From Synergistaceae bacterium (GTDB taxonomy: Bacteria > Synergistota > Synergistia > Synergistales > Aminobacteriaceae), in NCBI GenBank assembly GCA_017455085.1, contig JAFTBT010000174.1:1-13198 (forward strand): a DNA stretch of 13,198 bases, written 5' to 3'. The notes under the pieces are model-generated. The model ran no database searches. It was not told where the DNA came from and saw only the letters and a program-made list of their open reading frames with translations. The translations under genes and the position numbers were made by a program. Shown piece after piece: positions 1 to 7,045 of this stretch (its first letter is position 1; the number at the start of each line of letters is the position of its first letter).

Positions 1-399
1 CTCTTTCTTCGTGAACTCCTCCCAAGTGCCTTCTTCGTCATACTTTCTGAGTTCGAGCATTCTGGAGATTCTGCGCCTGATTGTGGGGAAGTTGGTCATG
101 AGTCCGCCGAGCCAACGCTGGTTGATGTAGAACTGTCCGCAGCGTGTGGCTTCGTCCCTGATGGTCTCCTGAGCCTGCCGCTTTGTGCCGACAAAGAGTA
201 TATGTCCGCCGGAAGCTGCTGTTTCGCGGATGAAGTCATAGGCTTTTTCGAGGCCGCGAACGGTTTTCTGGAGGTCGATGATGTAGACTCCATTGCGTTC
301 GGTGAAGATATAGGGTTTCATTTTGGGATTCCAGCGGCGGGTCTGATGTCCGAAGTGGACTCCGCATTCGAGCAACTGCTTCATACTTGCTACTGCCAT
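1..399 (-). CDS. rpsB: 30S ribosomal protein S2, 5' part (3' end outside window)
   Basis: The product is small-subunit ribosomal protein S2, which binds 16S rRNA late in 30S assembly. The visible 133 residues match the family N-terminus closely: a GVHFGHQ segment (residues 13-19), RWNPKM (22-27), YIF.ERNG (30-37), an IDLQKT stretch, FVGTKRQAQ (69-77) and [10 protein letters not shown] (95-104). The family is usually about 230-260 residues, so roughly half the gene lies left of the window; nothing suggests it is broken. The ATG at 397-399 is chosen because AGGAGG (411-416) sits 11 nt upstream and the [11 protein letters not shown] start is typical; the internal Met at residue 6 is a less likely start. 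A long non-coding leader separates it from the methyltransferase gene at 747. In most bacteria tsf follows rpsB, which would fall outside this window. Identification is near certain. Confidence 0.97.
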   Translation of the reverse strand, partial: MAVASMKQLLECGVHFGHQTRRWNPKMKPYIFTERNGVYIIDLQKTVRGLEKAYDFIRETAASGGHILFVGTKRQAQETIRDEATRCGQFYINQRWLGGLMTNFPTIRRRISRMLELRKYDEEGTWEEFTKKE

Positions 400-680
400 A
401 AAGAATAATACCTCCTAAAGGTTAATGTATGCGTTCACTCATAATCCCGTGAAAAAACTGCGGGACACCTTTGACGTGAAATGAACGCTGAAAATTTGTG
501 TTGTGGTGTATTGTTGGCATACCCCCAACGACTACAAGCACGTGGGATTTTGGTATCATCAACACTGCCTGATACAGGTCTTATTGTGTCTCCTCCAATG
601 GCTGATGCCACAACCATGTTTTATTGTTTAGTTGATACTACTAATACAGAATTGTAGATTTTACCCTTACTTATTCTGTG
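400..680 (-). promoter_or_regulatory. Long, probably structured rpsB leader
   Basis: There is no credible gene between rpsB and the terminator near 700. If transcription starts just downstream of the extended -10 at 686-691, the 5' UTR is about 280 nt, unusually long. Read on the minus strand it has several self-complementary blocks. GCGTTCATTT (488-479) pairs with GAGTGAACGC (440-431) over 10 positions, including two G-U pairs, and encloses TCCCG/CGGGA (465-461 with 449-445). GTATCA/TGATAC (575-570 with 558-553) and GTTGG/CCAAC (529-525 with 517-513) form further hairpins. A 7-bp pairing of 614-608 with 506-500 would close a larger domain. Known ribosomal protein operons, including rpsB in enterobacteria, are often autoregulated through such leaders. 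The sequence is not one I can assign to a named RNA family. Pairings were found by eye, and short stems occur by chance. Confidence 0.35.
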
Positions 681-685
681 AGGTA

Positions 686-691
686 AGTATA
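686..691 (-). promoter_or_regulatory. Extended -10 element, probable rpsB promoter
   Basis: The minus strand reads TGATATACT, a TGn extension followed by TATACT, a close match to an extended sigma-70 -10 box. No good -35 hexamer lies at 17 bp because the T-tract of the preceding terminator occupies that position, but extended -10 promoters can work without one. The same GTGATA-type core occurs at 1894 and 7876. A second weaker option, TTACCT with a 17-bp spacer to TAAAAT, lies just downstream. Confidence 0.42.
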
Positions 692-693
692 TC

Positions 694-729
694 ACAAAAA
701 AAACAAAGCCCCTTGCAATTTCGGGAGGC
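694..729 (-). terminator. Intrinsic terminator after methyltransferase gene 1
   Basis: On the minus strand a short stem (GCCTC at 729-725 with GGGGC at 712-708, one G-U pair) is followed by CTTTG and a run of eight T. It begins about 18 bp past the stop codon at 747-749. The stem is weak, but the T-tract and position are convincing, and the sequence resembles the terminator after the sister gene. Confidence 0.6.
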
Positions 730-746
730 AGTAATATACCGGCAAG

Positions 747-1700
747 CTATAGTGCTTTCACGTGAACAGTAACTTTTTCGCCGAACTGTGCGTATTCATT
801 CCATCGGCCAAGTATGATTTCAGGCAATGATGGGACATTCACATCGTCAATGCTTAATGGCAGGTTAACATCATAATCGTCAATAAAGCTGTATTTACTG
901 CGCAGGACATACGTAAACTCAAACAGGTCACAAAATTTCTTGTGTCCGAACGAAATATAATGACCGTTGTTGTTCGCGTGAATGTGTACAAGCTGGTGTG
1001 TCCGGTTGAGCTTCCTGAATACCTCAAGCACAAGTTCAGGGTTTGTGTGGCCTGGTATTCCGTGAAACTCGAACGTCATTTGTCCGAACTGCGAAAGAGT
1101 CTCGGAGCTTACTTGCGATAAGAATCCCCATTCCGCGCCCTCAACATCCATCTTGAGAATCATGTTGCGTGTATTCTCGTGGTGATTAGCATGTATCAGC
1201 TCATCAAGAGTCTTTAGCCTGTTGTCCTGCGTTACTCCGTCAGATATGCCGAATCTGCTCCAGTGAAAGTGGGAATTTTCTTCAGGCAGTCCGTTAATCG
1301 TATGATCATACATGAAAATATCATACCCTCTTGAAACCATATCCTTATCCCACGAAACATCACTGCTGATACCGAAAGAGTAAGCTATGCCACCATCGTG
1401 AAAGTCATCAAGTAGAATATATCCGCCGTCATGTTTTTTGCCTGTCCTGACGACTTCAAAGCCATCAACCTTTGCGATATGCAGAAGTTTTTGAAGTTCC
1501 TCGTAATACTCCCTTGTGGTTATAATATCGAAGTGCTTCACAAAATCATCAGGTTTTACTAAATTCTTCATGGGTAACATCCACAGCATAAGAGCTGCCG
1601 CCTTGAAGTAGTTACCTTGAATGTACTGCGTATAAACTAGATTATGCAACAAAGGACTGCGGCCGATGATTTTCTTAGTCAGAGTTGTAATAATGCTCAT
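747..1700 (-). CDS. FkbM-type SAM-dependent methyltransferase, paralogue 1
   Basis: Predicted S-adenosylmethionine-dependent methyltransferase of the FkbM/Methyltransf_21-like group, 317 residues. Members of this group often O-methylate sugars of surface glycans or secondary metabolites; the substrate here is unknown. Visible signs are GGYILLDDF (residues 92-100), AYSFGISSDVSWD (106-118) in the place of the SAM-binding glycine-rich motif, an acidic strand end at MYDHT (130-134), and KMDVEGAEW (183-191), the FkbM hallmark. A conserved HANNNG follows at 241-246. The first 50 residues are not shared with the sister protein and contain a mildly hydrophobic stretch (YFKAAALMLWMLPM, 31-44), perhaps a membrane or partner contact. 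The ATG at 1698-1700 has GGGAG about 9 nt upstream. From the ITTxEYY motif to the C-terminus it aligns without gaps to the product of 2011-2865, so the two are tandem duplicates. Family is secure, function inferred. Confidence 0.82.
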   Translation of the reverse strand: MSIITTLTKKIIGRSPLLHNLVYTQYIQGNYFKAAALMLWMLPMKNLVKPDDFVKHFDIITTREYYEELQKLLHIAKVDGFEVVRTGKKHDGGYILLDDFHDGGIAYSFGISSDVSWDKDMVSRGYDIFMYDHTINGLPEENSHFHWSRFGISDGVTQDNRLKTLDELIHANHHENTRNMILKMDVEGAEWGFLSQVSSETLSQFGQMTFEFHGIPGHTNPELVLEVFRKLNRTHQLVHIHANNNGHYISFGHKKFCDLFEFTYVLRSKYSFIDDYDVNLPLSIDDVNVPSLPEIILGRWNEYAQFGEKVTVHVKAL

Positions 1701-1730
1701 GACTCAGCTCTCCCATGAACAGGCACACAC

Positions 1731-1764
1731 AAAAAATGCCCCGCAAGTTTTTCCCTGCAGGACA
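1731..1764 (-). terminator. Terminator-like hairpin in front of methyltransferase gene 1
   Basis: The minus strand has TGTCCTGC (1764-1757) pairing with GCGGGGCA (1744-1737), 8 positions including two G-U pairs, with a 12-nt loop and then six T. It has the form of an intrinsic terminator but sits 31 bp before the start at 1700, downstream of the likely promoter at 1894. It shares a GGAAAAACT loop segment and T-tract with the terminator at 1963-1995. It may act as an attenuator, or be a relic left when the neighbouring genes were duplicated. Confidence 0.5.
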
Positions 1765-1808
1765 TGGTATAATTCACGTAATTGTGTGATGTTATGGACA
1801 GACTATAG

Positions 1809-1843
1809 GCGTGATGCGTGATGCGTGATGCGTGATGCGTGAT
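1809..1843 (+). repeat. Heptanucleotide tandem repeat (GCGTGAT x5)
   Basis: Five exact, head-to-tail copies of GCGTGAT fill these 35 bases (ATCACGC on the minus strand, the transcribed sense of the flanking genes). The array lies in the 5' untranslated region expected for the gene at 747-1700. Copy number of such arrays can change by strand slippage. Five copies of one short unit do not make a CRISPR. Confidence 0.95.
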
Positions 1844-1893
1844 CGTAGCAACGTTATGCATTCTTGTCTACACCTTTCGTGAAATTTTGCGAA

Positions 1894-1899
1894 ATTATA
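1894..1899 (-). promoter_or_regulatory. Extended -10 element, probable promoter for methyltransferase gene 1
   Basis: The minus strand reads TGATATAAT, a perfect TATAAT with a TGn extension. No clear -35 is present at 17-18 bp. A transcript from here would start near 1887 and run through the heptanucleotide array and the terminator-like hairpin before reaching the start codon at 1700, giving a leader of about 190 nt. Confidence 0.42.
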
Positions 1900-1962
1900 T
1901 CACATAACTTTAACATGACATAATTGATGGCAATTTCCGTTTCGTGTTCGGCAAGTGTATCG

Positions 1963-1995
1963 CAAAAACAAAGCCCCCCAGTTTTTCCGGGAAGC
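1963..1995 (-). terminator. Intrinsic terminator after methyltransferase gene 2
   Basis: On the minus strand GCTTCCC (1995-1989) pairs with GGGGGGC (1979-1973), 7 positions including two G-U pairs, with a 9-nt loop, then TTTGTTTTTG. It starts about 15 bp beyond the stop codon at 2011-2013 and should end the transcript of the gene at 2011-2865. Confidence 0.72.
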
Positions 1996-2010
1996 ATGAG
2001 ATAATCAAAA

Positions 2011-2865
2011 CTAGAACGCTTTCAAGCTAACAGTCAGCCTTTCACCAATCTGTGCATCATCATTCCACCGGCCCAACTCAACTTCCGGCAATGATGGGAA
2101 ATTAGCATCATCTATACTCAGTGGCAGATTCACATCATACTTCTCATTCAAGTTGTATTTACTGCGCAACACATACGACAATTCCGGAGAATCACTGAAA
2201 ATCTTATCCCCAAAAGAAATATACGCACCGTTGTTATTCGCGTGCATGTGTATAAGCTGGTGAGTCTGGTTGAGCTTCCTGAATACCGACAGCACTAGTT
2301 CAGGGTTCGGATGGCTTAAGAGTGTATGAAACTCAAACGTCATCTGCGAAAACTGCGAAAGTGTCTCTGAACTTACCTGCTCAAAAAATCCCCATTCCGC
2401 TCCCTCAACATCCATCTTCAGAATCATGTTCTGCTTGGCCTCGTGGTGATTAGCCCTGATAAGTTCGTCAAGAGTCTTCAGCCTGTCGTCCTGAGTTACT
2501 CCGTCAGCAATACCCAGTTTTTCCCAGTGGAAATGTGAATTTTCTTCGGGCAGTTTGTCAATCGTGTGGTCATACATGAAGACATCATAACCGCGTAAAG
2601 CCATATCCTTATCCCACGAAACATCATCACATATCCCGAATGAATATGCTACATCTCCGGCGTGAAAGTCATCCAGCATGATATACCCACCGTCATAGCG
2701 TTTGCCTGTTCGGATAAGGTCAAAGCCCTCAACTTTAGCGATATGCAGCAAGCTATGAAGTTCCCTGTAATATTCCGGAGTAGTGATGATCTCCTGAGTT
2801 CTGACCGGATGATTCATGAGCTTACGCAAGAAATCTCCAGCAATATCCTTTAGAGTGCTAGGCAT
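2011..2865 (-). CDS. FkbM-type SAM-dependent methyltransferase, paralogue 2
   Basis: Second copy of the FkbM-type methyltransferase, 284 residues. It shows the same landmarks: GGYIMLDDF (residues 59-67), AYSFGICDDVSWD (73-85), MYDHT (97-101), KMDVEGAEW (150-158) and HANNNG. Its N-terminus is about 33 residues shorter than the sister protein and lacks the hydrophobic stretch. By eye about two thirds or more of positions agree across the common part, with no gaps, so the two arose by tandem duplication and then diverged. Differences cluster in HTLLSH versus HGIPGH after EFH and in the FSDSPELS region, which could change acceptor choice. The ATG at 2863-2865 has GGAGGG (2873-2878) 7 nt upstream. 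It has its own consensus-like promoter and terminator, so it is a single-gene unit although it follows the sugar dehydrogenase. A role in glycan methylation is inferred from family and neighbour. Confidence 0.82.
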   Translation of the reverse strand: MPSTLKDIAGDFLRKLMNHPVRTQEIITTPEYYRELHSLLHIAKVEGFDLIRTGKRYDGGYIMLDDFHAGDVAYSFGICDDVSWDKDMALRGYDVFMYDHTIDKLPEENSHFHWEKLGIADGVTQDDRLKTLDELIRANHHEAKQNMILKMDVEGAEWGFFEQVSSETLSQFSQMTFEFHTLLSHPNPELVLSVFRKLNQTHQLIHMHANNNGAYISFGDKIFSDSPELSYVLRSKYNLNEKYDVNLPLSIDDANFPSLPEVELGRWNDDAQIGERLTVSLKAF

Positions 2866-2924
2866 TATTCAGCCCTCCAATCTATGTTTACCATTTGCAA
2901 TGTTAATTTGCTTAGGATGTCGAT

Positions 2925-2953
2925 ATTCTAGACGAGCAAAAGAAAAATGTAAA
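2925..2953 (-). promoter_or_regulatory. Sigma-70-type promoter for methyltransferase gene 2
   Basis: The minus strand holds TTTACA (2953-2948), a 17-bp spacer, then TAGAAT (2930-2925). Each hexamer is one base from consensus at ideal spacing, the best promoter match in the window. The start of transcription would be near 2918, giving a leader of about 50 nt. It lies within 30 bp of the end of the sugar dehydrogenase gene. Confidence 0.65.
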
Positions 2954-2979
2954 CTTAACACGTAATGCTCAAACATACG

Positions 2980-4308
2980 TCACAAAACCTCTATGTTGTG
3001 TCTGGGTGCAATATCCTTCATCACGTTCTTGAGGTCAAATACTGTCTTAGCGTTCGCCTGTACCATCCCGTAATCTACATCATGGTGAGCCGCCGTAATC
3101 ATCACCAAGTCATAGCTGCCTACAACTTCAGGATTAAGCTCCGGAATACTCTTCCCCTCCATCCCGAAAACATTCCTGAACTCCGGCACAAACGAGTCGT
3201 AATACTCAACCTCTGCCCCTACCGCTCGAAGCTCCTTCATCACACGTATAGCCGGACTCTCCCGATAGTCAGCTACGTCATTCTTGTACGCTATCCCAAG
3301 CTGAAGAATCCTCGCACCGTTGATGGCCTTCTTCTGCCTGTTCAGGATATGCATAGCCCTGTCCACACAGTACTCCGGCTGTGAGTCATTGATCACCATG
3401 CTGTTCTCGATGAGCGTCGTGTGAAAACCGAACTCCCTCGCCTTCCACGTCAGGTAATACGGGTCTAACGGTATGCAGTGTCCTCCGAGTCCAGGCCCGG
3501 GATAAAATGCCTGAAAACCATACGGCTTAGTCCTCGCGGCTTCGATCACTTCCCAAATAGATATACCCATCTTGTGGCAGAGTCTGGCAAGCTCATTCAC
3601 GAGGCCGATATTAATATTCCTGTATGTGTTCTCCAGAATCTTCTCCATCTCCGCAACAGCAGGACTCGACACCGTATATATCTCCCCATCAAGTACTGCA
3701 CTGTACATCGCGGAAATCACTTCTGCTGCGTCTTGGCCTATAGCTCCGACAACTTTCGGGGTATTTCTGGTGTTATAGAGCTTATTTCCCGGGTCTACCC
3801 TTTCCGGACTGAAGCCCAAGTAAAAATCTTCACCGCACTTGAGTCCGCTGATGCCCTCGATCAACGGCCGCAAAAGCTCTTCTGTCGTGCCGGGATATGT
3901 CGTAGATTCCAGTACTACCATTGTGCGGGGCTTGAGGTACTTCGCCACAGACTCGGCTGACTCTTTCACGTAGGTAATATCTGGTTCTTGGTGAACGTCC
4001 AGCGGAGTTGGGACACATATCGCTACAAAATCTACTTCACTGATTCTGCTGAAGTCCGTTGTAGCAGATAGTGCCCCCCCCCCAGTACGTACTATTGCGG
4101 ATAACTCAGCATCCACTACATCGCCTATATAGTTATGCCCGGCGTTCACACTGTCAACTTTCCACTTCCTGATGTCAAAGCCGATAGTCCTGAATCCAGC
4201 TTTTGCCTTCTCCACAGCAAGAGGCAGTCCCACATATCCCAAACCTACGACTCCAGCAACTAGAGTCTTATCGTGAATCTTGCGCAGTAATTCTTCCTTC
4301 ATGTTCAT
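2980..4308 (-). CDS. UDP-N-acetylhexosamine 6-dehydrogenase (WecC/WbpA type)
   Basis: NAD-dependent nucleotide-sugar dehydrogenase that oxidises C6 of a UDP-sugar to a uronic acid, supplying surface polysaccharide or glycan synthesis. Numbered from a GTG at 4315-4317, it shows the NAD-binding GVVGLGYVGLPLA (residues 22-34), CVPTPLD (96-102), ESTTYPGTTEELL, GFSPERVDPGN, NTYRNINI and the catalytic-cysteine motif GLGGHCIPLDPYYL. These fit the UDP-GlcNAc/UDP-ManNAc dehydrogenase branch better than the UDP-glucose branch; the exact substrate is not certain. That GTG lies inside the AGGAG (4317-4321), so the ATG at 4306-4308, 8 nt past it, is preferred; the ATG at 4300-4302 is also possible. The gene starts 12 bp after the upstream stop codon, so it is probably co-transcribed with it. 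A ten-G run (4083-4074) encodes Gly-Gly-Gly at residues 79-81. The frame is intact as read, but a one-base change either way would hit a stop within about 20 codons. Confidence 0.9.
   Translation of the reverse strand: MNMKEELLRKIHDKTLVAGVVGLGYVGLPLAVEKAKAGFRTIGFDIRKWKVDSVNAGHNYIGDVVDAELSAIVRTGGGALSATTDFSRISEVDFVAICVPTPLDVHQEPDITYVKESAESVAKYLKPRTMVVLESTTYPGTTEELLRPLIEGISGLKCGEDFYLGFSPERVDPGNKLYNTRNTPKVVGAIGQDAAEVISAMYSAVLDGEIYTVSSPAVAEMEKILENTYRNINIGLVNELARLCHKMGISIWEVIEAARTKPYGFQAFYPGPGLGGHCIPLDPYYLTWKAREFGFHTTLIENSMVINDSQPEYCVDRAMHILNRQKKAINGARILQLGIAYKNDVADYRESPAIRVMKELRAVGAEVEYYDSFVPEFRNVFGMEGKSIPELNPEVVGSYDLVMITAAHHDVDYGMVQANAKTVFDLKNVMKDIAPRHNIEVL
4074..4083 (+). repeat. Homopolymer C10 (G10 in the coding strand)
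   Basis: Ten consecutive C on the plus strand read as ten G in the dehydrogenase gene. With ten, the frame continues into ALSATTDF, the segment expected from the family. With nine, a TAG at 4034-4032 would end translation. With eleven, a TGA at 4039-4037 would. Poly-G/C tracts of this length in surface-glycan genes are classic slipped-strand phase-variation sites. They are also a common place for sequencing errors. Confidence 0.97.
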
Positions 4309-4320
4309 GAAAATCACTCC

Positions 4321-4740
4321 TCATTTCATTTCCAGAGACTCCAGAATCTCACCCAATACTTCACCGTTATGTTCGACTCCTGTCCCGATTATCAGCAAAT
4401 ACATCTCTTCATCGCCGTCTATCACAGCGTAACTCACCCCGTTGTTGAACTCAAAGCTATATGCCCCTCCGTCTTCCGCTTCGTCCTTCACCGGAGCAGT
4501 ACCCTTCAGGTTCGCAGAGTACTCTTCCGCAAGTTCGGCTATACTCTTTCCGTGAGGGTCATCCGCAGTAATCGAGAGAGACGCAGATTTGTCCGGAGCT
4601 GTTACGGTTACAGCAATGCCATCTTCATTGACGCTCCAATCTTCCGGAACATCCAGCGAAAAATACCGGAACTCCTGTATGTCCGCACACGCAGGTAATG
4701 ACGCTAGCAACATCATAACCAAAACAGCAAACCCCTTCAT
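4321..4740 (-). CDS. Small exported protein, possible lipoprotein (DcrB/PsbP-like)
   Basis: 139 residues with a short N-terminal signal: a lysine at position 2, a hydrophobic core ([12 protein letters not shown], 4-15) and LPACAD at 15-20. It could be cut after ACA by signal peptidase I, or Cys18 could be a lipid-modified cysteine, though Pro at -2 is unusual for a lipobox. The mature part opens with [11 protein letters not shown] (27-37), [15 protein letters not shown] (44-58), and ends [11 protein letters not shown]. This resembles the DUF1795/DcrB and PsbP-like folds of about 130-170 residues; function in these is mostly unknown. The ATG overlaps the stop of the copper ATPase (ATGA, 4 bp), and a strong GGAGGTG (4757-4751) lies inside the ATPase gene, so translation is coupled. 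Its place directly behind a copper exporter could mean an envelope metal-handling role, but it has no His/Met-rich metal motif, so this is weak inference. Confidence 0.75.
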   Translation of the reverse strand: MKGFAVLVMMLLASLPACADIQEFRYFSLDVPEDWSVNEDGIAVTVTAPDKSASLSITADDPHGKSIAELAEEYSANLKGTAPVKDEAEDGGAYSFEFNNGVSYAVIDGDEEMYLLIIGTGVEHNGEVLGEILESLEMK

Positions 4741-6992
4741 GATTTTGCAGCACCTCCGTTTTTGCCGCGTATGTTCACAAGATTCAGCCTCAACGCATTA
4801 GTCACCACACAGAAGCTCGACAGACTCATAGCCGCCGCTCCGAACATCGGGTCAAGTTTCCAGCCCCACAGCCCAGCCGCTAACGGTATCCCTATAACGT
4901 TGTACACAAACGCCCAGAAAAGATTCTCCCGTATGTTCCTGAGGGTCGCCCTGCTGAGTCTCACTGCCGCAGGTACATCAAGCAAGCTGCTCTTCATCAG
5001 CACAATATCCGCCGCATCTATCGCTATGTCCGTCCCTGCACCTATCGCTACGCCAATATCCGCCCTCGTCAGCGCAGGAGCATCGTTTATCCCGTCACCG
5101 ACCATCGCCACACGTCCGGAAGCCTGAAGCTCACGAATCACGCTCTCTTTTCCGTCAGGCAGCACCCCAGCAATCACGTAATCTACTCCTGCTTGTGTCC
5201 CAATAGCTTTTGCAGTTCTCTCGTTGTCTCCGGTGAGCATCACTACTTTCACGCCAAGCTCCCGAAGCTCCTTCACGGCCTGCTGACTGTCGGGCTTGAT
5301 CGTATCAGCAACAGCAATAATCCCCAGCAGTTCATCATCACGCGCAAACATCAGCGGAGTCTTCCCTTCCTCTGCGAATCTCTGTGCCTCACGTGAATAT
5401 CTCTCCTCCACAGAAATCTTCTCCCCGATAAATTTCACACTGCCTCCAGTGAGTACAGAGTCGTTGCCGAGTTTTGCAGTGAGTCCATTTCCGGGAAGTG
5501 CCTGAAAATCCTTCACGTCATGCGCCGAAATCTTCTGCTCCTGTGCATATCCGGCTATAGCTTTTGCTAATGGATGCTCGCTCTTGGCCTCCAGTGAGTA
5601 CGCAAACGAAATCAGCTCATCCTCCATCACGTCCCCAGCAGTGAGGATGTCCGTAACCTTAGGCTCTCCGCTGGTGATAGTTCCTGTTTTGTCGAGGGCA
5701 GCTATCGTGATTTTCCCTGCCTGTTCGAGCGATGAGGCTGTCTTGAAGAGTATTCCGTTCTTCGCGCCGACACCATTACCGACCATAATTGCAACAGGTG
5801 TAGCCAGTCCCAAAGCACACGGGCAGCTTATCACTAACACCGCTATTCCGTACGAGAGTGCTTCACCGAAGGGCTTACCCGCAAAAATCATCCAGCCTGC
5901 AACCACAAGCACAGCTATTCCGATCACAGCAGGCACAAATACTCCGCAGACCTTATCAGCAATATTCGCAATGGGAGCTTTCGTAGCGGCTGCATCACTG
6001 ACCATCCGGATAATCTGTGAAAGTGTGGTATCTTGGCCGACACGTACAGCCTCGCACTTGATGTACCCCGACTGATTCACCGTAGCTGCCGAGACGGAAT
6101 CCCCTGCGATTTTGTCGACAGGTATGCTCTCTCCGGTGAGGGCTGACTCGTTTACTGCGGTACTGCCCTCAAGAATCACGCCGTCAACAGGAATATTTTC
6201 GCCCGGCCTCACGACAAAAACACTGCCTCGCTGTACCTGCTCGATAGGCACAGTAACTTCTTGGCCGTTGCGGAGAATAGTTGCGGTCTTTGGCGATAAC
6301 TTCATGAGGGATTTCAGCGCGTCAGTGGTGCGGCCTTTTGAGCGGGCTTCGAGCATTTTTCCGATAGTTATCAGCGTGAGAATCATACCTGCCGACTCAA
6401 AATAGAAGTCGTGAACTGTGAATGCATTTGTTGGGGTGGTCATCACGAACAACACGAATACACTCCATGCGAACGAGGAGAATGACCCCATAGCTACAAG
6501 AGTGTCCATGTTAGGCGCGAGGTGCATTAGTGATGTGAAGCCGGACACGAAAAATTTCTGGTTGATGATCATGATGATTCCGGCAAAGAGTAATTGTGCT
6601 ATGCCCTGAGCTACTGGGTTGTGTGCAAAGAATGCAGGCAATGGCAGACTCAGCATATGCCCCATAGAGAAGTACATTAGTGCGAGTAGAAAGACTATTG
6701 ACGTGAGGAGCCTGCGCTTGAGGCGTGGGGTTTCGTGGTCGGTGAGGGAGTCTGCTTCCTGTGAGTGTGTGGCAGAAATTACGGGTTCGGGAGTCTTGAG
6801 GGATGCACCGTAGCCGGCCTTCTCGACTGCAGCGATGATGTCCGAGACCTTTGCGGTGCCTTCGACGCTCATGGAGTTAGTGAGGAGACTGACTGCGCAG
6901 GAGGTGACTCCCGGAAGTTTTTTGACGACACGTTCGACTCTCGCTGAACATGCCGCACAGCTCATACCTGTAACGTTGTATATATCCGGCAT
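4737..6992 (-). CDS. copA: Cu(I)-exporting P1B-type ATPase
   Basis: Heavy-metal P-type ATPase that pumps Cu(I) out of the cytoplasm, 751 residues, full length for the family. It has one N-terminal heavy-metal-associated domain with GMSCAAC (residues 9-15). TGES of the actuator domain is at 286-289, and the CPC metal site in transmembrane segment 6 at 390-392. The phosphorylated aspartate is D434 in DKTGT, HP is at 473-474, TGDN at 587-590 and GDGINDAP at 632-639. The last two membrane segments carry YN (697-698) and MSLSS (722-726), residues that accompany CPC in the Cu(I) subgroup. About eight membrane segments are visible. The ATG at 6990-6992 has AAAAGGAG (7008-7001) 8 nt upstream. A TATAAT at 7040-7035 just upstream could serve as -10, but no good -35 or CueR/CsoR/CopY operator is recognisable. 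It appears to head a unit with the small exported protein and the sugar dehydrogenase. Silver export is possible too. Confidence 0.95.
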   Translation of the reverse strand: MPDIYNVTGMSCAACSARVERVVKKLPGVTSCAVSLLTNSMSVEGTAKVSDIIAAVEKAGYGASLKTPEPVISATHSQEADSLTDHETPRLKRRLLTSIVFLLALMYFSMGHMLSLPLPAFFAHNPVAQGIAQLLFAGIIMIINQKFFVSGFTSLMHLAPNMDTLVAMGSFSSFAWSVFVLFVMTTPTNAFTVHDFYFESAGMILTLITIGKMLEARSKGRTTDALKSLMKLSPKTATILRNGQEVTVPIEQVQRGSVFVVRPGENIPVDGVILEGSTAVNESALTGESIPVDKIAGDSVSAATVNQSGYIKCEAVRVGQDTTLSQIIRMVSDAAATKAPIANIADKVCGVFVPAVIGIAVLVVAGWMIFAGKPFGEALSYGIAVLVISCPCALGLATPVAIMVGNGVGAKNGILFKTASSLEQAGKITIAALDKTGTITSGEPKVTDILTAGDVMEDELISFAYSLEAKSEHPLAKAIAGYAQEQKISAHDVKDFQALPGNGLTAKLGNDSVLTGGSVKFIGEKISVEERYSREAQRFAEEGKTPLMFARDDELLGIIAVADTIKPDSQQAVKELRELGVKVVMLTGDNERTAKAIGTQAGVDYVIAGVLPDGKESVIRELQASGRVAMVGDGINDAPALTRADIGVAIGAGTDIAIDAADIVLMKSSLLDVPAAVRLSRATLRNIRENLFWAFVYNVIGIPLAAGLWGWKLDPMFGAAAMSLSSFCVVTNALRLNLVNIRGKNGGAAKS

Positions 6993-7034
6993 AAAGATTA
7001 CTCCTTTTGTGAGAATGATGGATTTATGCCAACA

Positions 7035-7040
7035 ATTATA
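7035..7040 (-). promoter_or_regulatory. Possible -10 box for the copper ATPase unit
   Basis: TATAAT on the minus strand, 43 bp before the ATPase start and 6 bp past the DUF554 stop codon. A -35 hexamer is not evident at normal spacing. A weak TTCACG lies about 20 bp away, a spacing seen with MerR-family activators, but without their dyad. This is only a candidate; read-through from the DUF554 gene is equally possible, as no terminator is visible between the two. Confidence 0.2.
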
Positions 7041-7045
7041 TATTC

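Noticed and set aside
435..617. A 60-codon open frame on the minus strand in the rpsB leader
   Set aside because: It has no ribosome binding site, contains the hairpin-forming segments, and its translation shows no recognisable domain. A structured leader explains the region better, although a conserved leader peptide is not excluded.
1809..1843. CRISPR-like array
   Set aside because: The seven-base units are adjacent with no spacers; it is a simple tandem repeat.
2965..3960. Long plus-strand open frames opposite the sugar dehydrogenase gene
   Set aside because: The minus-strand dehydrogenase has all family motifs; the opposite frames give low-complexity, motif-free translations and lack ribosome binding sites.
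4074..4083. Frameshift or pseudogene in the dehydrogenase
   Set aside because: The frame is intact with ten G, and both flanks match the family, so the gene is functional as read.
4762..6405. Several Ser/Ala/Ile-rich plus-strand open frames opposite the copper ATPase
   Set aside because: They are antisense shadows of a strongly conserved gene with every P-type ATPase motif in place.
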